From positions 62,001 through 126,000 of the forward strand of contig NZ_WUWM01000023.1 in the NCBI RefSeq assembly GCF_009846885.1: a stretch of DNA of 64,000 bases, in the 5' to 3' direction. Positions 54,512-63,385 of this stretch are shown here, one piece after another. The stretch is from Paenibacillus puerhi (GTDB lineage: Bacteria > Bacillota > Bacilli > Paenibacillales > NBRC-103111). Below the pieces are notes generated by a model. The model was not told the origin of the DNA. It did not search any database and saw only the letters and a program-made list of their open reading frames with translations. Every line of letters begins with the position of its first letter. Position 1 is the stretch's first letter. A program made the position numbers and the translations under genes.

Positions 54512-55768
54512 CTAGCCGAGCTTGATACGGGCGAACTTGCGTTTGCCCACCTGGACGATGTCTCCGTCTGCCGGCGTCAATTCCGCATTAGGATCTTCCA
54601 CCTTAGTTTCATTAATTTTGACTCCGCCCTGCTGCAGGCTGCGGCGCGCTTCACTGCCGGATGCCTGCAGGCCCAGGGTCACGAGCAGCTTGGCTGCACG
54701 AATCGTCCCGTTGTCCAGCGCTTCCGCAGGCAGCGTCACTTCTTCGATATCCTCAGGCAGCGCACGCTGTTGAAATACGGTAACGAAGTGCTGCTGCGCC
54801 TCGTCAGCGGCTTGCTTGCCGTGGTACATACGAACGAAAGTATGAGCCAGCCTCATCTTCGCATCCCTAGGATGGACACTTCCGCTCTCCAGCCCGCTGC
54901 GGAGTTCGCTCAATTCTTCATTGGACAGATCTGTAGCAAGCTCGTAGTACTTGGCCATCAGCTCATCAGGCACGGACATGGCTTTTCCGTAAATTTCGTT
55001 GGGGGCCTCGTCGATACCAATATAGTTGCCCAGGCTTTTGCTCATCTTATTGACACCGTCAAGGCCTTCAAGCAGCGGATTCATAATCGCTATCTGGGTC
55101 TCTACGCCATACTCCTTCTGAAGCGTCCGACCCATGAGCAGGTTAAACTTCTGGTCTGTGCCCCCAAGCTCAATATCGCTCTTCAGCGCGACCGAATCGT
55201 AGCCTTGCATCAAGGGATAGAAAAACTCATGAATATGAATGGGCTGACCGGTACCATACCGTTTGGAAAAGTCATCCCGCTCCAGCATCCGGGCTACCGT
55301 TAGCTTCGCCGACAGCTCGACGACATCCGCAAAGTTTAGTGCGCCCAGCCATTCCGAATTATAGTACAGATTCGTCTTGCTCTCGTCCAAAATCTTGTAA
55401 ATCTGCTTCTGGTACGTCTCCGCATTGCGCTTGACGTCCTCTTCCGTCAACTGCTTCCGCGTCTCCGACTTGCCGGTCGGATCGCCTATACGTCCGGTAA
55501 AGTCTCCGATTATTAGCTGCACCTGATGACCGAACTCCTGGAACTGGCGGAGCTTGTGAAGAACAACCGTATGCCCGACATGGATATCGGGGGCTGACGG
55601 ATCGAGCCCCAGCTTGACGTTAAGCGGCTTGCCCGTCGCCACCGAGTTAATAAGCTTGCGTTTCAGTTCGTCCTCCGGCACAATTTCCACAACTCCGCGG
55701 CGGATTGTTTCCAGCTGACGGTTTACCTCCTGCTGCTGTTCTTGCGACAACTCTTCCCATTTGGCCAT
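54512..55768 (-). CDS. tyrS: Tyrosyl-tRNA synthetase (TyrZ-like subclass)
   Basis: 418 residues. The class I signature HVGH (63-66) and KMSKS (241-245) are intact; GDFTGRIGDPTGKSETR (88-104) is the tyrosine/ATP region. A C-terminal S4-like RNA-binding domain (about 350-418, LLVTLGLQASGSEARRSLQQGGVKINETK) binds tRNA. The sequence is nearer to B. subtilis TyrZ than TyrS by the GDFTG and LGHTVVL-type motifs. Expression should be controlled by the T-box upstream, which reads a UAC codon. Confidence 0.96.
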   Translation of the reverse strand: MAKWEELSQEQQQEVNRQLETIRRGVVEIVPEDELKRKLINSVATGKPLNVKLGLDPSAPDIHVGHTVVLHKLRQFQEFGHQVQLIIGDFTGRIGDPTGKSETRKQLTEEDVKRNAETYQKQIYKILDESKTNLYYNSEWLGALNFADVVELSAKLTVARMLERDDFSKRYGTGQPIHIHEFFYPLMQGYDSVALKSDIELGGTDQKFNLLMGRTLQKEYGVETQIAIMNPLLEGLDGVNKMSKSLGNYIGIDEAPNEIYGKAMSVPDELMAKYYELATDLSNEELSELRSGLESGSVHPRDAKMRLAHTFVRMYHGKQAADEAQQHFVTVFQQRALPEDIEEVTLPAEALDNGTIRAAKLLVTLGLQASGSEARRSLQQGGVKINETKVEDPNAELTPADGDIVQVGKRKFARIKLG

Positions 55769-55885
55769 AAGTTAAAGTCCTCCCTTGTGTTCTCGAACCT
55801 GATCGCGGTCGTTTGTACCAACCCGAACCGATCTTCTTCCGCTCGCTTGCGCCTTGCCTGAGCTTCATGGCGATGAAAAACAAAA

Positions 55886-56150
55886 AAAGCCTCTTATCCA
55901 CAAGGGACGAGAAGGCTATGCTCGCGGTACCACCCTACTTAAAGCCGCTGCTGCATGACTGCCCAGCATAACGACTTTCACTTTACGCACTGTAACGGGA
56001 ACACCCGATCGAAAGCTACTATCCACCTGTGGCAGACTTCCCTTTCGCTGCTCCGGACTGTAATTCAGCCAAAGTTGCTTACCGGCTCGCACCTGCCGCC
56101 GGCTCTCTGATAAGCGCCTATCTTTGTCCTACTGGATGTCCATCCAAGCA
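55886..56150 (-). promoter_or_regulatory. Tyrosine T-box riboswitch leader of tyrS
   Basis: On the minus strand the leader begins near 56150. Stem I shows AGAGAG and GGCAGGTGCGAGCCGG, and the specifier loop TGAATTACAGTCC contains TAC (Tyr). The T-box sequence AGGGTGGTACCGCG is at 55922-55936. The terminator stem (AGCCTTCT with AAGAGGCT, then seven T) is at 55886-55917. Uncharged tRNA-Tyr would stabilise the antiterminator and allow tyrS transcription. Confidence 0.95.
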
Positions 56151-56288
56151 TTTTACCGTATGCAATTTTCTCTTATTTAACCACACCTCTCCTTTGCTTG
56201 TCAAACAAGCCCTATCTTTTATAGGCCATCTGTCATGGAACAATCACGAAAGCATGTGTCTGGGTCGATGTTCGCCTTGACGGGGTAT

Positions 56289-56325
56289 GCTATAATAGGA
56301 TGGAATGTTTTCCATTTCAGGAGGT
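56289..56325 (+). promoter_or_regulatory. Extended -10 promoter and ribosome site of the PBP gene
   Basis: TGC-TATAAT with TATAAT at 56291-56296 is an extended -10; no good -35 lies 17 bases upstream. AGGAGGT at 56319-56325 is 10 bases before ATG 56336. Confidence 0.55.
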
Positions 56326-56335
56326 ACCGGTTTAG

Positions 56336-59300
56336 ATGGACACAGAGAAAACGGATAAGAAAGCAGGGTCATTCAAGAAAGGGCTGCGCCTGACAGCCAA
56401 ATATACGCTCAAGACCTTCAAGTGGCTCTTCATTATCGGCATCCTCGCCGGCTTCATGGCGGGAGGAGCAGCCTTCGGCTATGTATCGGCGCTGGTTAAG
56501 GATGATCCTATCCGCGACAAGGACATGATGCTGCAGCAGATGAACGACGATGCTTTGACCGGGTTCGTATATTTCCGAGACGATACGATAGTCGGGCAGC
56601 TTCGCACGGAAGAGGACCGCCGATTGGCCGGCCTGAACGATATTCCGCAGATCGTGCTGGATGCCGTATTTGCCATCGAGGACAATAATTTCTATAACCA
56701 TATCGGCATCGATATCAAAGGCACAGCACGGGCCGTTGTCCAGAAGCTGCTTAACCAGGATGTGCAAACCGGGGGCAGCACCATTACTCAACAGCTGGCC
56801 AGACGCGTATTTTTATCCTTGGATAAAGCCGACAGCCGGAAGGCCAAGGAGATTTTCCTGTCTATGCGTCTAGAGCGGATGATGTCCAAGGAACAGATTC
56901 TGCTTGCCTACCTCAATAAAATTCCTTATGGCAACGGCTCGTCCGGCTACAACGTCTACGGCATCAAAGCCGCCGCCAAGGGGATCTTCAATATCGAGGA
57001 TCTGTCCAAGCTCAATCTGGCCCAAGCGGCTTATCTGGCCGGCGTACCGCAGCTGCCAAGCAATTACTCTGCTTTCAGCAGCAGCGGAGTGTTCGACGGA
57101 GCTGCTTTCAAGCGGGCTGTCCAGCGGCAGCAGCTCGTGCTGCGCCGCATGCTGGAGGAGAATAAGATCACCCGGCAGCAGTATGACGAAGCGCTTGCCT
57201 TCGATCTGCAAGGCTCGCTGGCCGAGCGCGTAAAGAAGGCTTACTCGACCTATCCATACCTGATGATCGAGGTGGAGAAGGAAGCTGCCAAAGCGCTCTT
57301 GAAGGCAGAACAGCCAAACCTGAGCGCCGAAAAAAATCCGGATGCTTACAATGAAGCGCTCAAAGGCATCCAGGCAAAGCTTAGCCGCGGAGGCTATCAT
57401 GTATACACCACGATCGACAAAGACATCTACGAGTCGATGCGCGAAATCGCTCAGAATGAGAAGAACTTTACGCCGGATGACAAGGTCAAAGGCATCGAGC
57501 AGGTCGGCGCCGTGATGATTGAGAATAAGAGCGGAGCCATCCTGGGGATGCTGGAGGGTCGTGATTTCTTCAAGGAGCAGCTGAACCATGCCACCCAAGC
57601 ATTCCGCCAGCCTGGTTCAACCATGAAGCCGATTGCCGCCTTCCTTCCTGCTCTCGAGAAAGGAGCGATTCAACCGGCGACGGTTATCGACGACATCCCG
57701 ATCGTGCTGAAGGACGGCACGAAGGCCGGTTACCATATCCCGGAAAATTGGGATGACGGCTACCACGGTCTTGTTACCGCCAGGCATGCGCTCAATCAGT
57801 CCTATAATATTCCGGCGATCCGGCTATTTATAGAAACGGTCGGTATCAAGGAAGCATGGGAATTCGCGAGAAAGATGGGGATTCAATCCGTCACGGAAGC
57901 GGACTATGTCGCCCAGACTGGCGTCATCGGCGGACTTAAATATGGAGTTACCGTCAAAGAGTTGACCAGCGCCTATTCCACCATCGGCAACCAAGGCGTT
58001 TACAACGAAGTGTTTATGATCCGCAAAATTACGGATTCGAACGGTCAAGTCGTCTTCGAGCACCAAAGCAAGCCGACTACCGCTTTTTCTCAGGAAACGG
58101 CTTATCTGATGACGGATATGATGCGTACGGTTATTACATCGGGAACCGCTACGGACTTGAAGACCAAGTACAAGCACTATAATAAAATCCCTATCGTCGG
58201 CAAGACAGGCTCGACGCAGGATGATGCCGACGCCTGGTTTATGGGCTATACGCCTGATGTAACGCTGGGCGTCTGGGTAGGCTATGAGCTGCCTATCCAT
58301 AAGCTGACCAAGAAAAGCGGCGGGACCAATCGGGCAAAGGATGTCTGGGCCATGGCGATGAATGAAGCAATCGCCAAGCATCCCGAATTGTTCACGACCA
58401 AGGAGTTCAAACGTCCGCCTAATATCGTCGACATGACCGTGTCCAGCCTGTCTGGCAAGCTGCCAAGCGATGCTATCAGCGCAGCCGGCAAGCTGAACAA
58501 AGATATTTTCAATAAAAAATTCATACCCACCGAGGAAGATCAAGTGCTGACGAAGCTTCCCATTATTTCGTTTAATGGTCTGAATTATATCGCTCAATCC
58601 GGAACTCCTTCGGAATTTGTCACGGAGAAAACCGTCATTAAACGCGAAAAATCGTTAAACGAAATATTTAAGCAAATCGAGTCCATCATGAGTCGTCTTC
58701 CGGCAGACCGCAAGCGAAGCATAGACTTCTACAAGCCTAGGGATTTCAGTGATGACGCTCCTTCCGAGACGGACCCGCGTACCGATGACGGCAAGCCTCC
58801 GGTGCCTCCGACAACCGTCGTTGCTACACATGCTGGCAATACGAGTGTCGTTACCTTCCAGGCAAGCTCCAGCGAGGATACGGTTGGCTACCGGCTTTAC
58901 CGCTCTTCGAACAATGGAAGCTACCAGAGGGTTTCCGGTAAAATATTGCTGGCTGATCAGGAAACGAAGTTTACGGACCAGGTAGGAGCCGGCCTCTACG
59001 GGTATTACGTCACGGCCGTCGATGTGGCGGGCCAAGAATCCGTCCCTAGCAAAGCCGCTTATACGGATGGAACCTCTATGGATTTATTATTCCTGTCGCC
59101 GGAAAGCGACGGTACGATCGATCCCGCTGGCGTTGCTCCCCACCCGGCAGTAGGCGATTCAACGGACAATAGCAAGCTCGGAGTCAACTCTACCGACAAG
59201 TCTGACCAAGGAAAAGAAGAATGGAAAACCGTTCCCTCGGTCCCTTCAACACCTTCGGTCAAATCGACAGGCGGAGGCATTGAGTTAAACTGGAAAGCCA

Positions 59301-59506
59301 ATGCCGACAAAGAGAAAGTAAAGTCGTACACGGTATACTTCAGTGAGAAGGAAACAGGCGAATTCACCAAGCTGGGCACCGTGAAGCAGGCTACGCAGTT
59401 CCGGTATTACGCCGTTTCGACCGAAGGGTTCTACCGGATTACGGCGACTAATGAGCATGGAGATTCCAAGCCTTCCGCTGCCACACCCTTTAAAAAGTCC
59501 AATTAG
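56336..59506 (+). CDS. Class A penicillin-binding protein (PBP1A) with C-terminal fibronectin type III domains
   Basis: 1056 residues, longer than a typical PBP1. A short cytoplasmic tail and one membrane helix (30-51) precede the GT51 transglycosylase: catalytic Glu in AIEDNNFYNHIG (113-124), QTGGSTITQQL (144-154) and RKAKEIFLSMRLE. The transpeptidase has SxxK in QPGSTMKP (catalytic Ser428), SYN in NQSYNIPA (about 490) and KTG in VGKTGSTQDDADAWF (about 620). After residue 760 come a linker and two fibronectin type III-like domains (about 800-895 and 960-1050) joined by a Ser/Asp-rich spacer. It builds and cross-links peptidoglycan at the membrane surface. Confidence 0.95.
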   Translation: MDTEKTDKKAGSFKKGLRLTAKYTLKTFKWLFIIGILAGFMAGGAAFGYVSALVKDDPIRDKDMMLQQMNDDALTGFVYFRDDTIVGQLRTEEDRRLAGLNDIPQIVLDAVFAIEDNNFYNHIGIDIKGTARAVVQKLLNQDVQTGGSTITQQLARRVFLSLDKADSRKAKEIFLSMRLERMMSKEQILLAYLNKIPYGNGSSGYNVYGIKAAAKGIFNIEDLSKLNLAQAAYLAGVPQLPSNYSAFSSSGVFDGAAFKRAVQRQQLVLRRMLEENKITRQQYDEALAFDLQGSLAERVKKAYSTYPYLMIEVEKEAAKALLKAEQPNLSAEKNPDAYNEALKGIQAKLSRGGYHVYTTIDKDIYESMREIAQNEKNFTPDDKVKGIEQVGAVMIENKSGAILGMLEGRDFFKEQLNHATQAFRQPGSTMKPIAAFLPALEKGAIQPATVIDDIPIVLKDGTKAGYHIPENWDDGYHGLVTARHALNQSYNIPAIRLFIETVGIKEAWEFARKMGIQSVTEADYVAQTGVIGGLKYGVTVKELTSAYSTIGNQGVYNEVFMIRKITDSNGQVVFEHQSKPTTAFSQETAYLMTDMMRTVITSGTATDLKTKYKHYNKIPIVGKTGSTQDDADAWFMGYTPDVTLGVWVGYELPIHKLTKKSGGTNRAKDVWAMAMNEAIAKHPELFTTKEFKRPPNIVDMTVSSLSGKLPSDAISAAGKLNKDIFNKKFIPTEEDQVLTKLPIISFNGLNYIAQSGTPSEFVTEKTVIKREKSLNEIFKQIESIMSRLPADRKRSIDFYKPRDFSDDAPSETDPRTDDGKPPVPPTTVVATHAGNTSVVTFQASSSEDTVGYRLYRSSNNGSYQRVSGKILLADQETKFTDQVGAGLYGYYVTAVDVAGQESVPSKAAYTDGTSMDLLFLSPESDGTIDPAGVAPHPAVGDSTDNSKLGVNSTDKSDQGKEEWKTVPSVPSTPSVKSTGGGIELNWKANADKEKVKSYTVYFSEKETGEFTKLGTVKQATQFRYYAVSTEGFYRITATNEHGDSKPSAATPFKKSN

Positions 59507-59520
59507 GGAAGCAAAAACGC

Positions 59521-59564
59521 AAACAGCCCCCAATCCACGGGTTAACGTGGTTGGGGGCTGTTTT
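59521..59564. terminator. Bidirectional terminator between the PBP gene and acsA
   Basis: AAACAGCCCCCAATCCACG and its near-perfect complement pair around GGTTAA, with T and A tracts on either side. Confidence 0.9.
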
Positions 59565-59624
59565 GTATGAGCATTCGTCATTTAATCGGGTACTTCAGTC
59601 TTATGAGCTCAGGTCTCCTGTAGC

Positions 59625-61349
59625 TTAGTCCTCGATGGTCGACAGATCTCCTGTAGGCAAGTTAAGCTCCCAGGCTTTCAGGACACGGCGCATAATCTTC
59701 CCGCTTCGCGTCTTTGGAAGCTTATCTTTGAACTCGATCTCACGAGGTGCCGCGTGAGCGGACAGACCTACTTTAACGAATTTGGAAATATCGGCTTTCA
59801 ATTCATCCGATGGGGTGTAGCCTTCCCGCAGCGCGATGAACGCTTTGATGATCTCCCCGCGCATCGCGTCGGGTTTGCCGATTACGCCTGCCTCCGCAAC
59901 CGCCGGATGCTCCACAAGCTTGCTTTCCACTTCGAATGGGCCTACGCGTTCGCCGGCCGTGTTAATCACATCATCGATCCGTCCTTGGAACCAGAAGTAA
60001 CCGTCCGCATCCATATAAGCCGAATCACCGGAAATATACCAGCCGGGAATCCGGAAATACTCCTCAAACTTGGCGGTGTTATTCCAAATCTTGCGCATCA
60101 TCGACGGCCAAGGAGTTTTGATCGCCAGATTGCCCATACGAAGCGGCGGCAGCACATTGCCTGCATCATCGATAATGGCTGCCTCAACGCCCGGCACCGG
60201 TTTGCCCATAGAACCCGGACGAATCGCCATGCAGGGATAGTTGCAAATCAACTGCCCGCCGGTCTCCGTCATCCACCATGTATCGTGTATGCGCTGGTTG
60301 TACACCTTCAAGCCCCAGCGAACGACCTCAGGATTAAGCGGCTCGCCTACGCTGAGCACATGACGCAGCGACGACAGGTCGAACTGCTTTACCGTCTCAT
60401 CCCCAGCTCCCATCAGCATCCGGAAAGCTGTAGGCGCGCTGTACCATACCGAAACTTTGTATCGTTGAATCGTATTGTACCAATCCTGGGGACTGAAGCG
60501 TCCGCCGCGGACCACATTGGTCGCTCCATTCAGCCAAGGCGCGAAGATCCCGTAAGACGTACCTGTCACCCAGCCCGGGTCAGCCGTACACCAGTATACG
60601 TCCTGCTCCTGAAGATCCAGAACGACGCGGCCGGTGTAGTAGTGCTGGATCATCGCATTGTGGGCATGGACGACTCCCTTCGGCTTACCGGTGGAGCCCG
60701 AAGTATAATGAATCAACAGGCCGTCCTCGCGGTCCACCCATTCAAGCTCGAGCTCTTCGGAAGCCTCCGCCATCTCTTTATGGAAATCAAGCTGTCCTTC
60801 CGCCAGCTCCAAATCATGTCCGACCAATATCACATGCTTCAGCTTCGGTAGCTGCTCCACAGGAACCCGGGACAATTGAGAAGGCGTGGTGATGATGGCG
60901 ACCGCCTCGCTATCCTCCAGACGGTCCCTGACCGCCGTTTCCATGAAGGCTTCAAATAGCGGACCGACGATCGCTCCGACTTTTAATGAGCCTAGAAGCG
61001 AGAAATACAGCTCTGGCGTTCTTGGCATGAAAATAAAGATACGTTCGCCCTTGCCTACGCCCAGCTTGCGCAGGACGTTTCCAAATCGATTGGACTGCCG
61101 CTTCATATCGAGGTAAGTGTATTGTTCGTCCCTGTTGTCATCGCTATAGTACAACGCTACTTTATCTTTTCTTTCGGAATTCGCATGACGGTCAATCGCT
61201 TCATGGGCCATGTTAACTTTACCCGTGTCGGACCAGGAGAACGTTTTTTCGATCGCTTCCCAGCTAAAACCGGCACGTTCTTCTTCGTAGCTTTTCATGT
61301 TCGAAGTTTTTGATACAGGTGCAATACTTTCTACACTTGCTTGATCCAT
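59625..61349 (-). CDS. acsA: Acetyl-coenzyme A synthetase AcsA
   Basis: 574 residues from ATG 61349, which has AGGT 7 bases upstream. It converts acetate, ATP and CoA to acetyl-CoA. Motifs: LLIHYTSGSTGKPKGVVHAH (ATP/P-loop), WCTADPGWVTG, MTETGGQ and SGDSAYMDADGYFWFQGR. The catalytic Lys that AcuA acetylates lies in PKTRSGKIMRR near the end. Length matches B. subtilis AcsA. It is divergent from acuA-acuC, which encode its switching enzymes. A longer in-frame start at 61373 is less well placed. Confidence 0.96.
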   Translation of the reverse strand: MDQASVESIAPVSKTSNMKSYEEERAGFSWEAIEKTFSWSDTGKVNMAHEAIDRHANSERKDKVALYYSDDNRDEQYTYLDMKRQSNRFGNVLRKLGVGKGERIFIFMPRTPELYFSLLGSLKVGAIVGPLFEAFMETAVRDRLEDSEAVAIITTPSQLSRVPVEQLPKLKHVILVGHDLELAEGQLDFHKEMAEASEELELEWVDREDGLLIHYTSGSTGKPKGVVHAHNAMIQHYYTGRVVLDLQEQDVYWCTADPGWVTGTSYGIFAPWLNGATNVVRGGRFSPQDWYNTIQRYKVSVWYSAPTAFRMLMGAGDETVKQFDLSSLRHVLSVGEPLNPEVVRWGLKVYNQRIHDTWWMTETGGQLICNYPCMAIRPGSMGKPVPGVEAAIIDDAGNVLPPLRMGNLAIKTPWPSMMRKIWNNTAKFEEYFRIPGWYISGDSAYMDADGYFWFQGRIDDVINTAGERVGPFEVESKLVEHPAVAEAGVIGKPDAMRGEIIKAFIALREGYTPSDELKADISKFVKVGLSAHAAPREIEFKDKLPKTRSGKIMRRVLKAWELNLPTGDLSTIED

Positions 61350-61386
61350 GCCACTTACCTCCCGATTTTCCATCTAATTTACAATT

Positions 61387-61400
61387 ACTTAAAACGCTTT
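61387..61400 (-). promoter_or_regulatory. Candidate CcpA binding site (cre) for acsA
   Basis: TGAAAGCGTTTTAA on the minus strand matches the cre consensus TGWNANCGNTNWCA at all but one defined position. It lies about 20 bases downstream of the minus-strand -10 TATAAT (61425-61420), where bound CcpA would block acsA transcription. B. subtilis acsA is under CcpA control. Confidence 0.65.
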
Positions 61401-61500
61401 CATGAGACACACATGTGATATTATAACACAACCCTTTCTATTCGACTATTAATTTGTTATGCTTAACAGCGAAAGTTCTGTTGGGAGAGGATGCGCTATC

Positions 61501-62133
61501 ATGGAACATTTTAAACAATACCATTCCTTCACCATCCCTTATCAGGACAGTGAGCTTGTTGTGGAAGGCCCCGTTCCGTCAGATCGACTGCGTACCTACG
61601 ACATGCATCCGGACCTGGACGCATTTCGTCGGCCCAAAGAGCAATTTGTAGCGCTCGTCGAAATATCCGAGCTCCCCGAGGGCCGCATTATTCTCGCGCG
61701 TCACGGCAGTCAGATTGTCGGTTATGTAACCTTCCATTATCCTGATGAGCTGGAGAGATGGTCGGAGGGCCAGATGGAGGATCTGATCGAGCTGGGTGCG
61801 ATCGAGGTCGCGGATGACTACCGCGGTGTCGGACTTGGCAAACATATGATCCGGACGGCTTTCCTCGGCGATCAGCTTGAGAATGTCATCACCTTCACAA
61901 CCGAGTATTACTGGCATTGGGATTTAGAAAAAAGCGGGCTTAATGTATGGCAATACCGCGAAATGATGGAAAAGCTGATGAAATGCGTAGATATGGTTTG
62001 GTTTGCTACCGACGATCCGGAGATTTGCTCACATCCCGCTAACTGTCTAATGGTCCGGATCGGCAAAAACGTACCGCTGTCCTCCGTCGAGCAGTTCGAT
62101 CGAGTCCGTTTCCGGCAGCGGTTTATGTACTGA
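61501..62133 (+). CDS. acuA: Acetoin utilisation protein AcuA (protein acetyltransferase)
   Basis: 210 residues from ATG 61501, exactly the B. subtilis length. GNAT-type acetyltransferase: IVGYVTFHYPDELERW, then the acetyl-CoA loop EVADDYRGVGLGKHMI. AcuA acetylates the catalytic Lys of AcsA and switches it off. GGGAGAGG lies about 10 bases upstream; a longer in-frame start at 61459 is not supported. It overlaps the upstream end of the acuC leader: the acuA stop codon is within the acuC ribosome-site region. Confidence 0.95.
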   Translation: MEHFKQYHSFTIPYQDSELVVEGPVPSDRLRTYDMHPDLDAFRRPKEQFVALVEISELPEGRIILARHGSQIVGYVTFHYPDELERWSEGQMEDLIELGAIEVADDYRGVGLGKHMIRTAFLGDQLENVITFTTEYYWHWDLEKSGLNVWQYREMMEKLMKCVDMVWFATDDPEICSHPANCLMVRIGKNVPLSSVEQFDRVRFRQRFMY

Positions 62134-62147
62134 TGGAGGCGCAAGAC

Positions 62148-63326
62148 ATGAGAACCAACGCCCTGTTTATTTATGACGAACGGGAAACCGCCTATCGATT
62201 TAACGACAATCATCCGTTTAACCAGAAGCGTCTGCAAGTAACTGTAGATTTGCTGAAGAAGGCCGGCGCTTTGCCGGATTCCTGTATGCGGACGCCTCCT
62301 TCCGCAACTGAAGAGCAGCTGCTGCGTGTGCATAGCCAGGAATATTTGGATTGCGTCAAAGGACTTAGCCCCAATCCCCCTGAAGACTGCTGGATCGAAA
62401 AAGCAGGCCGTTACGGACTCGATACGGAAGATACGCCTTACTTTCCTGATATGCATACGGTTACCCTTCAGCTCGTCGGCGGTTCCGTCTATGCCATAGA
62501 CACCGTGATGAGTGGCGAAGCGCTTCATGCGATGCATTTGGGCGGTGGACTGCATCACGCTCTTCCCAGCAAGGGCGCAGGCTTCTGCGTCTACAATGAT
62601 GCAGCGGTCGCTATTGCTCATGCCAAGGCCGTCTATGGTGCCAGAGTGCTCTATATCGATACCGACGTGCACCATGGGGATGGCGTGCAATGGAGCTTTT
62701 ATACGGACCCCGATGTTTGTACGTTCTCCATCCATGAGACTGGCAAATATTTATTTCCGGGGACAGGAGCGGTTAATGAACGCGGGGAAGGCTCAGGCTT
62801 CGGAATGAATGTGAATGTTCCTATGGAACCGTTTACGGAGGATGAGTCGTGGCTCGAATGCTTTACTGAAGTGCTTAACCGCACTGTCGAGCATTTCAAG
62901 CCCGATCTAATCGTTTCGCAGCATGGCTGTGACGCGCATGCCTTCGATCCCTTGGCCCATATTCATTGCAGTATGGATATATACCGGGAGATGCCGCGGG
63001 TTATCCACGAGCTAGCCCATCGTTACTGCGGCGGACGCTGGGTGGCGCTTGGTGGCGGAGGCTATGACATCTGGCGCGTAGTTCCTCGTGCTTGGAGTCT
63101 GGCCTGGCTGGAGATGAGCGGACATCCGCTGCTGGATGCCGTAAACACGCAAGCCCCTTGTTTCTTACCTTCAGATTGGCTGAAGTCCTGGCAGCCGCAC
63201 TGTGAAGAACATATTCCGGACACTTGGCTTGATCCCGTCCATTCCTGGGAGCCGATGCCGCGACGCGACGAAATCGTAGCGAAAAATCGACAAACTAAGG
63301 AACTATCCATGCTTTATTTAGGTTAA
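62148..63326 (+). CDS. acuC: Acetoin utilisation protein AcuC (class I-like protein deacetylase)
   Basis: 392 residues from ATG 62148, with TGGAGG 8 bases upstream. Histone-deacetylase fold: HPFNQKRLQVT, GGGLHHALPSKGAGFCVYNDAAVAI with the active-site His pair, YIDTDVHHGDGVQWSFY (zinc Asp and His), QHGCDAHAFDPLAHI with the second zinc Asp, and LGGGGYD near the end. It removes the acetyl group from AcsA, restoring activity. In B. subtilis the order is acuA-acuB-acuC; here acuB is missing and acuC begins 15 bases after acuA. Confidence 0.96.
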   Translation: MRTNALFIYDERETAYRFNDNHPFNQKRLQVTVDLLKKAGALPDSCMRTPPSATEEQLLRVHSQEYLDCVKGLSPNPPEDCWIEKAGRYGLDTEDTPYFPDMHTVTLQLVGGSVYAIDTVMSGEALHAMHLGGGLHHALPSKGAGFCVYNDAAVAIAHAKAVYGARVLYIDTDVHHGDGVQWSFYTDPDVCTFSIHETGKYLFPGTGAVNERGEGSGFGMNVNVPMEPFTEDESWLECFTEVLNRTVEHFKPDLIVSQHGCDAHAFDPLAHIHCSMDIYREMPRVIHELAHRYCGGRWVALGGGGYDIWRVVPRAWSLAWLEMSGHPLLDAVNTQAPCFLPSDWLKSWQPHCEEHIPDTWLDPVHSWEPMPRRDEIVAKNRQTKELSMLYLG

Positions 63327-63354
63327 TGAGCCGCGATAAGCAACCGCCATCCAC

Positions 63355-63384
63355 GCCTGTCTCCTCCATGAGACGGGCTTTTTA
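63355..63384 (+). terminator. Terminator of acuA-acuC
   Basis: GCCTGTCTC and GAGACGGGC (one mismatch) form a stem with a 6-base loop, followed by TTTTT. It ends next to the convergent exonuclease gene. Confidence 0.8.
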
Positions 63385-63385
63385 C

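Noticed and set aside
54257..55303. 348-residue plus-strand open frame from the end of rpsD across tyrS
   Set aside because: Begins inside rpsD, crosses the rpsD terminator and runs antisense to tyrS; no promoter or domain.
59754..60851. 365-residue plus-strand open frame opposite acsA
   Set aside because: Antisense to the AMP-binding motifs of acsA; composition rich in Arg, His and Ile as expected from the complement.
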